Shown here: positions 24,651 to 33,969 of the stretch, piece by piece | How positions within the stretch are numbered: position 1 is the stretch's first letter | Layout: each line of letters begins with the position of its first letter | Assembly (NCBI GenBank): GCA_019694315.1 | Contig: JAIBCE010000011.1 | Location: 1-51,590 of the forward strand | Origin: Sandaracinaceae bacterium | GTDB lineage: Bacteria > Myxococcota_A > Polyangia > Polyangiales > Sandaracinaceae | DNA: 51,590 bases | Direction: 5' to 3' | Position numbers and translations under genes: made by a program | The notes under the pieces: model-generated | Seen by the model: the letters and a program-made list of their open reading frames with translations, nothing else | What the model was told of the DNA's origin: nothing | Database searches by the model: none

Positions 24651-26072
24651 TCAGGCGGGCAGCCAGAGCCCGTGGAACGTCATGGGCACCCACTCGGGGA
24701 AGTGGCAGAGCGCGACGGGTGCGTCTTCGAAGCGAGCCGTGTCGATCACGCGAACGTGACTGCGATCGGTGCGCGGATCGTGCACGAGCGCGAGCGCCCA
24801 ACCATCACCCTCCGGCGCCTCGGCGCTCCGCGGGACGAACACGATCTCCGAGCCCGCGAGGCCGCCCTCGAGCGCGTGGCGTCGCGCCACGCCGCGCCTG
24901 AGATCGTGGCGCACGAGGTGCCGCGCACCCTCGTGCTCCTCGACGAGGAAGACCTGCGAGAACGGTGTCGTCGCGCGCCCCTCGAAGCGGGGATCGAGGC
25001 GAGGGAACTCGCAGTGCCCGTCCCAGAGCTCCTCGATGGCGAGGCGCTTGGCGGCGGGCTCGATCCGCGCGCGTACGAGGAGGCCGGTCGAGCGCGGCGC
25101 GTCGTTGCGAAGGCCCTCGAAGGTGCCGAAGTCGGGGTGACGGACGAACACGGTCTCGAGGGCGTCACCGTCGTCGCGCGCTCCGGCGAAGTGCCACTGG
25201 AAGAACGGATCCACGGAGAACCGCGTGGCCTCTCCGGGTCGGTCGAGCGGCACCACGATCACCTCCACGCCGAGCTCGGGGTGATAGGTGACGAGGCGCG
25301 AGAACTCCCCGATCGCGAGGAGCGCGCGGAGGATGTCGATGCGCACCGGCGAGACCAGGAAGAGCGCGCGCGTCGGCGTCACCGCGAAGTCGTGGAGCAT
25401 CACGGGGTATGGCAGCGGCACGGAGCCGAGCTCGCGCGTGGCCGGCGTGCCGCGATCGAGCAGCTCGTAGAGGTGGATGCGCGTCTCGGGCCCGTACTCG
25501 AGCCCGAAGCCGATGGTCGAGGCGCGATCGATCACGCGGTGCGGGTGCGCCGAGAAGGCCTTGCCGATCACGTCGAGGTGCGCCTCGCCGATCGTGTCGA
25601 GGGTGCGCGGATCGAGCTCGGTGGGTGGGCTCGACTCGACGAGCGCGAAGAGCCGTTCGCGGAAGCTCATGAGCGCGGTGTTGCCCGTGTTCTTGCGGAC
25701 CAAGCGCACGCTGTTCCAGAGGCGCCGCGGCCACCACGCGCGCCCGCCGAAGAGGGGTCGGCCCTTGGCGCGCTCCTCGCGCAGCCCGTCGCTCTCGACG
25801 AGACGCAAGGCGCCCTCGACGCGAGGCTCGCCCGCGGGCCCCGAGATGCGCACCGCGGAGATCGCCCCATCGGCCTCGAACGAGTGCGCCACGGGCTTGC
25901 CGAAGAGCTCGTAGAGACCTGGGCCCGCGCGCACGAGCGTCCCGCGGAGCCCATCGGGGAGGCGGCCCTCGACCTCGAGCGGAGTGAAGGGCAGCTCGCG
26001 CGCGAGGGACTTCATGTCGCCACGCCTGCGCGACGGAGCGAGCTCGTTCGAGGATGTCTGGGGCCTCGGCAT
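24651..26072 (-). CDS. Carotenoid cleavage oxygenase family protein
   Basis: 473 residues from ATG 26072. An internal ATG at 26015 (MKSLAREL) is an alternative, but a TATCCT box directly upstream favours 26072. The seven-bladed propeller family uses four His to hold non-haem Fe2+. Plausible ligands are in AHPHRVID, LHDFAVT, WHFAGA and the C-terminal FHGLWLP. The start PLEVEGRLPDGLRGTLVRAGPGLYE is the usual N-terminal signature. Length is normal. The family cleaves carotenoid, apocarotenoid or stilbene double bonds with O2. No carotenoid biosynthesis gene is nearby, so the substrate cannot be named. Cytoplasmic or membrane-peripheral; transcribed alone. Confidence 0.92.
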   Translation of the reverse strand: MPRPQTSSNELAPSRRRGDMKSLARELPFTPLEVEGRLPDGLRGTLVRAGPGLYELFGKPVAHSFEADGAISAVRISGPAGEPRVEGALRLVESDGLREERAKGRPLFGGRAWWPRRLWNSVRLVRKNTGNTALMSFRERLFALVESSPPTELDPRTLDTIGEAHLDVIGKAFSAHPHRVIDRASTIGFGLEYGPETRIHLYELLDRGTPATRELGSVPLPYPVMLHDFAVTPTRALFLVSPVRIDILRALLAIGEFSRLVTYHPELGVEVIVVPLDRPGEATRFSVDPFFQWHFAGARDDGDALETVFVRHPDFGTFEGLRNDAPRSTGLLVRARIEPAAKRLAIEELWDGHCEFPRLDPRFEGRATTPFSQVFLVEEHEGARHLVRHDLRRGVARRHALEGGLAGSEIVFVPRSAEAPEGDGWALALVHDPRTDRSHVRVIDTARFEDAPVALCHFPEWVPMTFHGLWLPA

Positions 26073-26080
26073 AGGGTCGG

Positions 26081-26086
26081 AGGATA
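26081..26086 (-). promoter_or_regulatory. Putative -10 box TATCCT of the carotenoid oxygenase
   Basis: On the minus strand TATCCT ends 8 nt before the ATG at 26072, with no ribosome binding site between. It supports the longer start and a leaderless or near-leaderless message. On the other strand TAAGCT at 26122-26127 lies 13 nt before the divergent ATG 26141. Confidence 0.4.
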
Positions 26087-26140
26087 GCGCCGAGCCCGCC
26101 GTGCACCCTGGCGTCATCGTGTAAGCTGCCGCGCTTTCGC

Positions 26141-27151
26141 ATGGCCGAGAACGCCGAGACCCCGACCACCTCGCCGCGCGCGATCGACGCGCCCGCGCCC
26201 GCGGCGGACAGCACGACGCCCACGGGCCCGACGCCCGCGAGCCGCCTCTGGTGGGCGATCGCTGCGATCGGTCTGATCGAGATCCTCGGGCAGCGCGTGA
26301 TCGAGAGCCGGGTCGCGCCACGCGACGAGTGGCAAGAGGCGCTGGCCGCCGTGCGTGCGGAGTGGCAGCCGCACGACGCGGTGGTCGTGGCGCCGCTCTG
26401 GGCCGATCCGCTCTTGCGGGAGGCGGCGGGCGAGCTCGTCGATCGACCGATGGCAGGACACAGCGATCTCGCCGCATACGCACGGCTCTGGGTGGTGTCG
26501 ATCCGCGGTCACCGCTCGAGCGAGGCCCCCGAGGGCGCGCCCGAGCTCTCGCACGACTACGGCCGTGTGCGCGTCGAGCGCTGGTCGCTGCCCGCGCCGA
26601 GCGTGGTCTACGACCTGGTCGAGCACGTGGGTGAGGCGCACGTGACGCGCCGCGAGCGTGGCCTGGATCTGCCGTGTCGCAGGCTCGACGCGATGGGCTC
26701 CACGCAAGGTGGGCTCGCCAACGGGCCGATCGAGGGCGCGCCGCGACACCTCTGCGATCCGGGTCGACCATGGCTCTGGGTCGGCGCGACGACCACGATG
26801 GACCTCGAGCTGCGCGGACGTCACTGCGTCTCGCAGCACGCGCAGGGTAGCGAGCCGATCACCACGAGCTACGACGACGTGCCGCTCGGGCGCGCCGTGG
26901 TGCTGCACGGCGGCGTCTGGTGGGAGCGCGAGCGATGGCGCAACGGCGGAGACGTGGAGGTCGTGGTGCGCCTCGACGGTGAGGAGATCGGCCGCATGAC
27001 GCACCACGACGGCGACGGCTGGAAGCGCATGGAGGCTGCGATCCCCGAGGCGCGCGCGGGGGGTCGCGGACGCATCTCGGTCGACGTGTCCGCGGGGGAC
27101 CCGGAATTCCGCGCATTCTGCTGGGCTGCGAGCACACGGAGCGGCTCGTGA
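26141..27151 (+). CDS. Membrane-anchored protein coupled to a glycosyltransferase
   Basis: 336 residues. A Pro/Ala/Thr-rich N-terminus is followed by one hydrophobic helix (about 35-50, WWAIAAIGLIEILG) and a large, probably periplasmic part. Residues about 60-130 (WQEALAAVRAEWQPHDAVVVAPLW ... LAAYARLWVVSIRG) resemble, by eye, the soluble region that follows the membrane domain in ArnT/PMT-type enzymes. The C-terminal half is beta-rich (LWVGATTTMDLELRG, VVVRLDGEEIGRM) and holds four cysteines. Its stop overlaps the GTG of the glycosyltransferase (GTGA), so the two are made together, and I infer an accessory subunit. No catalytic residues are recognised. Confidence 0.75.
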   Translation: MAENAETPTTSPRAIDAPAPAADSTTPTGPTPASRLWWAIAAIGLIEILGQRVIESRVAPRDEWQEALAAVRAEWQPHDAVVVAPLWADPLLREAAGELVDRPMAGHSDLAAYARLWVVSIRGHRSSEAPEGAPELSHDYGRVRVERWSLPAPSVVYDLVEHVGEAHVTRRERGLDLPCRRLDAMGSTQGGLANGPIEGAPRHLCDPGRPWLWVGATTTMDLELRGRHCVSQHAQGSEPITTSYDDVPLGRAVVLHGGVWWERERWRNGGDVEVVVRLDGEEIGRMTHHDGDGWKRMEAAIPEARAGGRGRISVDVSAGDPEFRAFCWAASTRSGS

Positions 27152-29076
27152 GCGCACCCGACACGAGCCCTCCGACGCCGGCGAAGCGGCGACCGGCCGA
27201 GGACACCGCGGGCCACGCCACGCTCGAGACAGGCAGCGAGGCGAAGGTGCGCGACCCGCTGCTCGGTCCCGCTGCGGACGCAGGCTCCTTCGGTCGACAC
27301 GCGAGTAGCTTCTCGTCTCGGCCGCCGCCGAGCCCGCGCGTACGTGTCGCCGCGCTCGCGAAGGGGCGCCAGCCGACGCGGCTCGATCACCTCGTCGGCG
27401 CGCTCTTGATGATCGCCTACGTCGTGGCGCTCCTCTCGAGCTCGAGCGGCCTCGGGATGAACCGCGACGAGGGCTTCTACGTCGACGCGGCCGAGTCGTA
27501 TGCAGGCTGGTGGGACGGCGTGCTCTCCGGCGCGCCCGACGCGTTCGATCGCGCGCGGATCGATCGCGCGTGGGAGAACAACCACGAGCACCCATCGCTC
27601 CCGAAGAGCCTCTTCGCCTTCTCGTGGCTCGCGCAGCAGCGCTGGCACCTCTTCCCCGAGGACTCCATGGCCTTCCGCTTCCCCGGAATGGTCATGTCGT
27701 CGCTCGCGCTCTGGGTGCTCTACCTGTTCGGCACGCGCATCTACGGTCGGCGGGCGGGCCTCTTCGCGGCGCTCGCGTACGCGCTCGTGCCAGCGGTCTT
27801 CTATCACTCGCACCTCGACTGCTTCGACACGCCCATCGTCTCGATGCTGGTGCTCGTGACGTACGCGTACTACCGCTCGCTCACCAAGCCGATCTGGGCG
27901 ATCTGGACGGGCATCGCCTACGGCTTCTGCCTCGAGACCAAGCACAACGCGTGGATCCTGCCGCTCGTGTTCCTCGTGCACTTCGCGTTCGTCGCGGCCT
28001 GCGAGCGCCACGCACGAAAGGCGGCGAGCGACGCGCAGCGCGCGGGGCCCCGCATCTCGCTCCGGCCGTATTGGCTGCTCGGGATGCTGCTGCTCGGCCC
28101 CCCGCTCTTCGTGGCGATGTGGCCCTGGCTCTGGAACGACACGATCCCGCGCATCGGCGAGTACGTCGGCTTCCACGTCAACCACATCCACTACAACATC
28201 GCGTACCTCGGCTACACGTACTTCTCGCCGCCGAGCCCCACGAGCTACGCGTGGGTCACCACGCTCTTCACGGTTCCGCTCGTCACGATCGTGCTCGGGG
28301 CCGTGGGCATCGGCATGCGCGCGCGCGCGCTCGTGCCCACGTTCGCGCTCGACCGCCTGTGGCGCGATGGGGAGCTCGAGCCCGACACGGCCCGCACGGA
28401 CGTGCTGGTCTTCGGCAGCTTCTTCACGCCCATGTTCGTGATGATGATGCCGTCGACGCCGATCTTCGGCGGCACCAAGCACTTCCTCATGGCGTACGCG
28501 ATGCTGGCGCTGTTCGGCGGTGCAGCGTTCTCACGCATGACCGATCGGCTCACCGACGACCTCTCGCGCTGGCTCGCGAAGCTCGGGCCGAGCTGGACCA
28601 TGCCGACGCGCGTCCAGCGCGGCGCGCTCGCGGTGGGGCTCGTCGCGGCGCTCGCGAGCCCGCTCGTGTCCACGGTGCACAGTCACCCCTTCGGCCTCTC
28701 GTACTACACGTGGGCGGCCGGCGGCGTGCCGGGCGCGGCGGATCTGGGGATGAACCGACAGTTCTGGGGCTTCACCACGGGCAGCCTCGCGCCGTGGCTG
28801 AACGAGCACGTGCCCGAGCGCGGCAGCGTGTGGATCTGCGACACCACGCCCACCGCGTTCCACATGCTCCAGCGCGATCACCTCCTGCGCGACGACATCC
28901 GCGTGGCGTGGGACCTCGCGATGGCCGACTACGCGATCGTCCACCACGAGGACCACTTCAACATCGTCGACTTCCAGATCTGGGAGGTCTACGGACGCGT
29001 CGATCCGGTCTTCGTGCTCACCTACGACGGCGTGCCGATCGTCAGCGTGTACGAGAACCCGCGGCGACGGCGCTGA
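27148..29076 (+). CDS. PMT/ArnT-like GT-C glycosyltransferase
   Basis: 642 residues from a GTG overlapping the upstream stop. About 75 disordered cytoplasmic residues precede the first membrane helix (LVGALLMIAYVVALL). The first periplasmic loop has the GT-C acidic pair NRDEGFY (Asp107, Glu108), and the next loop has NNHEHPSLPKSL. About ten hydrophobic helices follow, with YHSHLDCFDTP and a long C-terminal region with a WAAGGVPGAADLGMN element. GT39/GT83 enzymes move a sugar from polyprenyl phosphate onto protein or lipid outside the membrane. The acceptor is unknown; lipid A, protein O-glycosylation or an exopolysaccharide are all possible. It forms a two-gene operon with the 26141 gene. Confidence 0.88.
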   Translation: MSAPDTSPPTPAKRRPAEDTAGHATLETGSEAKVRDPLLGPAADAGSFGRHASSFSSRPPPSPRVRVAALAKGRQPTRLDHLVGALLMIAYVVALLSSSSGLGMNRDEGFYVDAAESYAGWWDGVLSGAPDAFDRARIDRAWENNHEHPSLPKSLFAFSWLAQQRWHLFPEDSMAFRFPGMVMSSLALWVLYLFGTRIYGRRAGLFAALAYALVPAVFYHSHLDCFDTPIVSMLVLVTYAYYRSLTKPIWAIWTGIAYGFCLETKHNAWILPLVFLVHFAFVAACERHARKAASDAQRAGPRISLRPYWLLGMLLLGPPLFVAMWPWLWNDTIPRIGEYVGFHVNHIHYNIAYLGYTYFSPPSPTSYAWVTTLFTVPLVTIVLGAVGIGMRARALVPTFALDRLWRDGELEPDTARTDVLVFGSFFTPMFVMMMPSTPIFGGTKHFLMAYAMLALFGGAAFSRMTDRLTDDLSRWLAKLGPSWTMPTRVQRGALAVGLVAALASPLVSTVHSHPFGLSYYTWAAGGVPGAADLGMNRQFWGFTTGSLAPWLNEHVPERGSVWICDTTPTAFHMLQRDHLLRDDIRVAWDLAMADYAIVHHEDHFNIVDFQIWEVYGRVDPVFVLTYDGVPIVSVYENPRRRR

Positions 29077-29140
29077 GCTCGCTCGAGCGTCCCGCCGCGC
29101 CGCGCATGCGCGTTCTGCCGTTGGGTCTCGTCTTGCGCGA

Positions 29141-30127
29141 TCAGGCCGCGCGGACGTCGGGGCGCGTGCGCACGCCTTCCTCGGGCGAGGCGCCGAGGCG
29201 CAGCACCGAGAGCAGCGTGCGATCGACGGTGCGGCGATCGATGACGAGCGGCGACATCGCGCGACTGAAGGCGCGCATCGAGTGGAAGCGGTCCTCGGGG
29301 TCGCGCGCGAGCGAGCGGGCGATCACCTCGTCGAACGCGAAGCTCAGGTCCTGACGCACGAGGCCGGCGCGCGGAGCGTCCTCACGGATGATGCGTCGCA
29401 GGAGGTTCGCGACGTTCGAGCCCGAGAAGGGAAGCCGGCCGGTGACCGCCTCGAACATCACGATGCCGAGGCCGAAGACGTCGGCGCGCGCGTCGACGTC
29501 GGGGTTGCCGGAGGCCTGCTCGGGCGAGCAATAGCTCGGTGTCCCGAAGACGCGACCGACCTCGCGATCGCGCTCGTCCTTGGGCGCGCGGGCGCTCGCG
29601 CACACGCCGAAGTCGAGGAGGCGCACACGGAGCGAGCCGTCGGGCGCGCGGTCCATGAAGATGTGCTCCGGCTTGACGTCGCGGTGCACGTAGCCGTGCT
29701 GGTGTGCCGCGTGGAGGATCGTCGCGACGCGCATCGAGAGCGCCCCGACGACCTCGGGCGTGAGCACACCGACGCGACGAAGGACACGCTGGAGACACTC
29801 GCCGTGGATGCGCTCGAGCACGAGGTAGGGCGAGCCGTCGGCGCCCGGGTAGCCAGAGAGCACGCCCTCGTCGAGCACCTGCACGATGGCCGGATGCGGC
29901 ACCGTGCGCGCGACCTCTCCCTCGCGGCGCAGGCGACGCACGAGGTCGGGGTTGTCCACGAACGACGGGCGCAGGACCTTCACCACCACGTTCTCGCCGT
30001 CGGCGAGACGAACGGCCTCGAAGGCGACCGCGGTGCCACCGATGCCGAGCACCTCGCCGACGCGATAGCGTCCATCGAGGGTTCGTCCTCGGATCTCGGC
30101 GCGTTCGTGCGGGACGTTGAGCTGCAT
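29141..30127 (-). CDS. Soluble Ser/Thr protein kinase
   Basis: 328 residues, essentially only a kinase domain (21-290) plus a short tail, with no membrane helix. Glycine loop LGIGGTAVAFEA, catalytic Lys50 (VVVKVL), HRDVKPEHIFM (148-158), LDFGVCA (DFG 172-174), activation loop GRVFGTPSYCSPEQA and helix F DARADVFGLGIVMFEAVTG. All key residues are present, so it should be active. Sensor domains are missing, so control must come from partners or cytoplasmic signals. It is divergent from the metalloprotease gene. A TTGACC sequence on the minus strand at 30201-30206 might be its -35 box, but the -10 is poor (GAGGGT). Confidence 0.93.
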   Translation of the reverse strand: MQLNVPHERAEIRGRTLDGRYRVGEVLGIGGTAVAFEAVRLADGENVVVKVLRPSFVDNPDLVRRLRREGEVARTVPHPAIVQVLDEGVLSGYPGADGSPYLVLERIHGECLQRVLRRVGVLTPEVVGALSMRVATILHAAHQHGYVHRDVKPEHIFMDRAPDGSLRVRLLDFGVCASARAPKDERDREVGRVFGTPSYCSPEQASGNPDVDARADVFGLGIVMFEAVTGRLPFSGSNVANLLRRIIREDAPRAGLVRQDLSFAFDEVIARSLARDPEDRFHSMRAFSRAMSPLVIDRRTVDRTLLSVLRLGASPEEGVRTRPDVRAA

Positions 30128-30337
30128 CGTGGCCTCGGCCGTGTCGCTGGAGGGGCTGTCCCAGAGGGGACGCGCCGACCCTCGGGCAGGCCGCGATCGG
30201 GGTCAAAAAAACGGATCCACGACAGGGCGCGTGCGTGTGAGGAGACGCGAGCGGAGTGCGTCGAAGGGCGCCTGCGAGTGAGCCCGCAGGACGTCTCGCG
30301 TGCGCGCAGCGACCGAGGCTCGTGCGATGCTCGCGCC

Positions 30338-31543
30338 ATGCACGACCCTCGTCTCCGTCTGGGCGCGAGCGTGGGGATCCTCGCGATCCTCTGCGCGTGC
30401 GACGTCGCGCGCTTTCTTCCGCAGCCGCCGCCACCGCCCGTTCCTCCGCCCACACCCGTCGTCGTGCCCCCGCCCACTCCGCCGCCGACGACACCCCCGA
30501 CGACGACGGCGACCCCGACGCTTCCGGGCCTTCCGATCCCGGGCATCGGCACGTTGCCGATCCCCACGGTGCCCCCCCCGATGCCAGGGCAGTCGCTGCT
30601 CTCCACGCGCGCCCCCGACTACGCGAGCCTGGCCGCGCCGCCGCCGGGCGCCGTCGATGCGGCGGGTGCGCTCGTCACGTCGTGGGCCGAGCAGCGAACG
30701 AGCGGCATCCACGAGGAGCTGCTCGCTGCTGTGTTCGCCGATCAGCGCGCACGCGTCGCCTCGATCCCGTTCCACGTCGTGAACGACGCCGAGCCCAACG
30801 CCGCCGCCGGCTGCAGCCAGAGCCGCGCGCCGATGCTGATGATCACGAGCGCGATGGTCAGCGTGTGCGCCGCGTCTGCCGAGGCGCGTGCCTATGACGA
30901 GCTCGCCGGCACACACGCGCTCGATGCCTTCGCCGACGCGCTCGTCGAGGACGTCCGCAACGGACGCCCAGTGCGGCCCCTCGATCGGTCGCTCGTCACG
31001 GGACCACTCGCGACCGACCCTCGCAAGCTCGCGCGCGAGGTGCAGCTCTACGACGAGCAGGTCGCGTTCATCCTCGGCCACGAGCTCGCGCACCACTATC
31101 GCGGACACACCGGCTGCGCCGACGCAGGCGCGAGCAGCGCCTCGGCGCGCGAGGCCGAGGATCTCCAGCGCGGCCTCGCGAACGCAGCGCCGCCGCTCGA
31201 GCAGCCCTTCGAGGTGGAGGCCGACGTGTGGGGCCTCACCAACGTGCTCGAGCGCGGTCGCACGCGAACCGGCGGAGCGTGGAACGAGGAAGGCGCGCTG
31301 CTCTCGCTCGAGGTCTTCCGGCACTTCGGTCCGATGGCGGCCGGAGGCCTCGACGTGGGCGTGTTCCTCAGCACGCACCCGCCGAGCGAGCTGCGCGCGC
31401 CGGTCGTCTCGCAGGCCGCCGCGATGTACCGGCCCGGCCAGCCACCGCTGCCGATTCCCACGATCGATGGACAGGGCATCTCGATCGACCTGGGCGGAGG
31501 CGCAGGCCCCATCCACCTGCCGATCCCGCTGCCGATCCACTGA
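30338..31543 (+). CDS. M48-like metalloprotease lipoprotein
   Basis: 401 residues. Signal peptide RLRLGASVGILAILCAC with probable lipidated Cys21 (the -2 Cys makes the lipobox unusual). A Pro/Thr/Val-rich linker (about 25-85, PPPTPVVVPPPTPPP type) follows, then the protease domain. Zn-binding HELAHH at 248-253 and the third ligand Glu294 in FEVEADVWG give the M48 (BepA/HtpX-like) pattern HExxH...ExxAD/EAD. THPPSELRA near the end matches the closing His region of M48 enzymes. The C-terminal tail is Gly/Pro/Ile-rich and may be flexible. Likely an envelope quality-control or secreted peptidase. A GATGCT hexamer ends 6 nt before the ATG. Confidence 0.88.
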   Translation: MHDPRLRLGASVGILAILCACDVARFLPQPPPPPVPPPTPVVVPPPTPPPTTPPTTTATPTLPGLPIPGIGTLPIPTVPPPMPGQSLLSTRAPDYASLAAPPPGAVDAAGALVTSWAEQRTSGIHEELLAAVFADQRARVASIPFHVVNDAEPNAAAGCSQSRAPMLMITSAMVSVCAASAEARAYDELAGTHALDAFADALVEDVRNGRPVRPLDRSLVTGPLATDPRKLAREVQLYDEQVAFILGHELAHHYRGHTGCADAGASSASAREAEDLQRGLANAAPPLEQPFEVEADVWGLTNVLERGRTRTGGAWNEEGALLSLEVFRHFGPMAAGGLDVGVFLSTHPPSELRAPVVSQAAAMYRPGQPPLPIPTIDGQGISIDLGGGAGPIHLPIPLPIH

Positions 31544-31703
31544 AGAGAGCGATCCCTGGAGCGCGGGGCTGTGGGCTCGGCCCGCAGGTCGTCGGCCTCG
31601 TCCCACGGCCGCGATTCGCGATCGCGCCGAATTCGCGGGCGTTGGGGGTGGCCTCGGCCTTGCTCTCGTCGGCGCGCCGCGACGAACGCGGCGAGGAGAC
31701 GCG

Positions 31704-32063
31704 ATGACGAACCTGCTGAAGAACGGATCGAAGGGTGATGCAGTCAAGGCGCTGCAGACGAAGCTCGTGCAGCTCGGCTTCGAGCTCGAGGCCGACGGCC
31801 ACTTCGGTCCCATGACCGAGAAGAACGTGCGCGAGCTCCAGCGCGTCTTCGGCTACACGATCGACGGCATCGTCGGCGAGGGCACGCAGAAGCTCATCGA
31901 CGCGCAGATCGGCTACGGCTGGAACGCGAAGTCGCCGGACGCCGAGGAGCGCGGCCTCCGCGCGCAGGGAAAGAACGCCGAGGCCGACGCGCTCAAGGCC
32001 AAGCTCGCTGGGGCCGGCGCGAAGGTGGCGTCGGGCCCGGCCCCCGTGACGAACAAGAAGTGA
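31704..32063 (+). CDS. Small peptidoglycan-binding-domain protein
   Basis: 119 residues with a strong ribosome binding site (GAGGAGA) 6 nt upstream. Residues 1-65 match the PG_binding_1 three-helix repeat: LKNGSKGDAVKALQTKLVQLG, then ADGHFGPMTEKNVRELQR and DGIVGEGTQKLID. The rest is a basic Ala/Lys-rich tail ending in NKK. No signal peptide is seen, so either it works in the cytoplasm, it is released by a dedicated secretion system, or the domain has been re-used. The protein is far too small to be a hydrolase. A large hairpin follows its stop. Confidence 0.88.
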   Translation: MTNLLKNGSKGDAVKALQTKLVQLGFELEADGHFGPMTEKNVRELQRVFGYTIDGIVGEGTQKLIDAQIGYGWNAKSPDAEERGLRAQGKNAEADALKAKLAGAGAKVASGPAPVTNKK

Positions 32064-32069
32064 ACGAGC

Positions 32070-32103
32070 GCGGCCCCACGATCCACGAGGATCCTGGGGC
32101 CGC
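32070..32103. terminator. Bidirectional hairpin between convergent genes
   Basis: GCGGCCCCA (32070-32078) pairs with TGGGGCCGC (32095-32103), and an inner GATCC/GGATC stem extends it. It lies between the stop at 32063 (+) and the stop at 32134 (-). No U-tract follows. Confidence 0.6.
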
Positions 32104-32133
32104 TCGCACGTTCTCTCGGGTGTCGGTCGTTCC

Positions 32134-33807
32134 TCACTCGCTCGCGAGGCCGAGCTTGTTCTTGGCCATCTTCGCGAGCTTGGTGCGGCCACCCTCCTTG
32201 CCCACGTGCTCGAGCAGCTCGCGACCGAGCGGGTGTTCCTCTTCGACGAAGTGGAAGCCCACGTAGAAGAGGTGCGAGAGCTCGAGGGCCTTGTCCTTCT
32301 TGAGCGCGAGCCCCACGTCGAAGCCGCGCCGCGTGAGGTCGTCGATGAGCGTGAGGCTCTCGTCGCGATGGCGCGCGGCCGGCAGCGTGTCGAGCGGTGA
32401 GGCGCGAAGGACGAGGCTCGCGTAGCGGTAGCGGTCTTCGTGCGTCGCACCCTCGGTGCGCGAGAGCAGGCCCAGCACCGAGCGGAGCTGTGCGTCCTTC
32501 TTGGACTTCGCGAGCTTGGCGACCTGCTCACGCAGGCCGTCGGCGAAGCTCTTGGGATCGAGCTCGCGCGCGACGTCCGCGTGCGCCTGCCAGCCCTCGC
32601 CCTCGGCGACGCGCTCGAGCGCCACGGTGACGAGCTTCTTCTTCGTCGCCGGCGTGAGCGCCTTGAGGTGCGGTCGGAGCGCCTGCCGCAACACGTTGGC
32701 GCGATCGGCGTCGGTCTCCTGCGCCAGCGCCGCGGCGAGCACGGGCCCCGCGTCGTCCTTGGCCTCGAGGGCCTTGGTGGCGAGCTCGCCGCGCCGACGA
32801 TCGGCGCCCGCTGCCACCGAGCCCGCGAGGAGCTCGACGAGGGCCTTGGTCACGTCGGCTCCGGGCTGGCGCGTCAGCTTCTCGAGCGCGATGCGCGCGC
32901 GCTCGAAGTCCGGATGCGTGGCGAGGCGCGCGATGCGGGCCGCGTGCTTGGCGGGCAGCTCCACGGCAGCGAGGCCCATGAGCGCGGCCTGCGCGATCAT
33001 GCGATCGGGCCCCTCGGCAGCCTCGACGAGCACGTCGATCACCTGGCCCGCGAGCTTCTCGTCCGAGAGCGCGCCCTCCGTGCTCGCCCACCGCAGACCG
33101 ATGATCGCCTCCTGTCGCACCGCGAACGGCGTGCGCGGCTCCTTCGCGAACGCGATCAGCGTCTCGAGCGCGTGCTCGTCCTCGAGGTAGCCGAGGATCT
33201 TCACGGCCGTGGCGAGCGGGATCGGCGAAGGCGGTGGCGTCTTCTTCATGCGCTCGATGATGCGATGGAGCTCTCCGAGCCAGAGGCGACGCGTCTTGGC
33301 GTCGGCCTCCTTCACGCGCGGGCGCAGCTCGTACGCGACGGCGCGCGCCACGTCGGGATCGCTCGACTCGAGCCCCACGAGCAACGTGTGCACGGCCTCC
33401 TTCTTGTCGCCGAAGCGCGCGAGCACCGCGTCGAGCGCCTTGCGCTCCTCGCCCTGTACGGACGCGAGGCGCTCGGTGAGCAGCGGCACGACGTCCTCGC
33501 CGCACGCGACGATCGCGTCGATCGCGAGCTTGCGCACGTCGGCGTCCTTGCTGCCGAGCAGCGGGAGGATCGCCGGCACCGCCTTCGCCGAGGCCATGCG
33601 CGCGAGCGAGGCGAGCGCGGGTCGCTGGAGCGGCGGCGAGTCGCTCGCGAGCATCGAGAGGAGGCTCTTCACCACGTCCGGGGCCCTTGCTCCCGCGACA
33701 CCCTTGGCCGACAGCTCTCCCAGCACGATCGCGCCCGCGATCCGATGCTCGGGCGCGCGCTCGTCACCGAGCATCGAGGCGATCACTTCGATCGGAGTCT
33801 TGGCCAT
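32134..33807 (-). CDS. HEAT-repeat protein
   Basis: 557 residues from ATG 33807, with ribosome binding site GGGAGAA. Nearly the whole protein is an alpha-solenoid of paired helices of about 30-40 residues with Ala/Leu/Val cores and Pro/Asp turns: HRIAGAIVLGELSAKG, RPALASLARMASAKAVPAI, DADVRKLAIDAIVACGEDV, PDVARAVAYELRPRV, FAVRQEAIIGLRWAS, DRMIAQAALMGLAAV. No enzymatic motif or signal peptide. HEAT solenoids bind other proteins. The neighbouring gene, divergently transcribed, encodes an FHA/sigma-54 activator, so a role as scaffold in that signalling is possible but unsupported otherwise. Confidence 0.87.
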   Translation of the reverse strand: MAKTPIEVIASMLGDERAPEHRIAGAIVLGELSAKGVAGARAPDVVKSLLSMLASDSPPLQRPALASLARMASAKAVPAILPLLGSKDADVRKLAIDAIVACGEDVVPLLTERLASVQGEERKALDAVLARFGDKKEAVHTLLVGLESSDPDVARAVAYELRPRVKEADAKTRRLWLGELHRIIERMKKTPPPSPIPLATAVKILGYLEDEHALETLIAFAKEPRTPFAVRQEAIIGLRWASTEGALSDEKLAGQVIDVLVEAAEGPDRMIAQAALMGLAAVELPAKHAARIARLATHPDFERARIALEKLTRQPGADVTKALVELLAGSVAAGADRRRGELATKALEAKDDAGPVLAAALAQETDADRANVLRQALRPHLKALTPATKKKLVTVALERVAEGEGWQAHADVARELDPKSFADGLREQVAKLAKSKKDAQLRSVLGLLSRTEGATHEDRYRYASLVLRASPLDTLPAARHRDESLTLIDDLTRRGFDVGLALKKDKALELSHLFYVGFHFVEEEHPLGRELLEHVGKEGGRTKLAKMAKNKLGLASE

Positions 33808-33969
33808 CACGTTCTCCCGTGGCTCAGAGCATGAATCACTCGCGTCGATTCCACTCGACGAGTCGCGCCTTCTCCGCTCGGGCTCGATCGACGCGAGCAG
33901 AGAGCGCTCTCGGAGCGCAAGAGCATAGCCTCGCGCGCGAGCGCGTGGGACGCGGCTCGGAGCGTGGGA

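Noticed and set aside
30128..30337. Search for an RNA gene or riboswitch in the divergent gap
   Set aside because: Only an A7 run, a possible TTGACC and scattered G/C; no stable compound structure or conserved aptamer core recognised.
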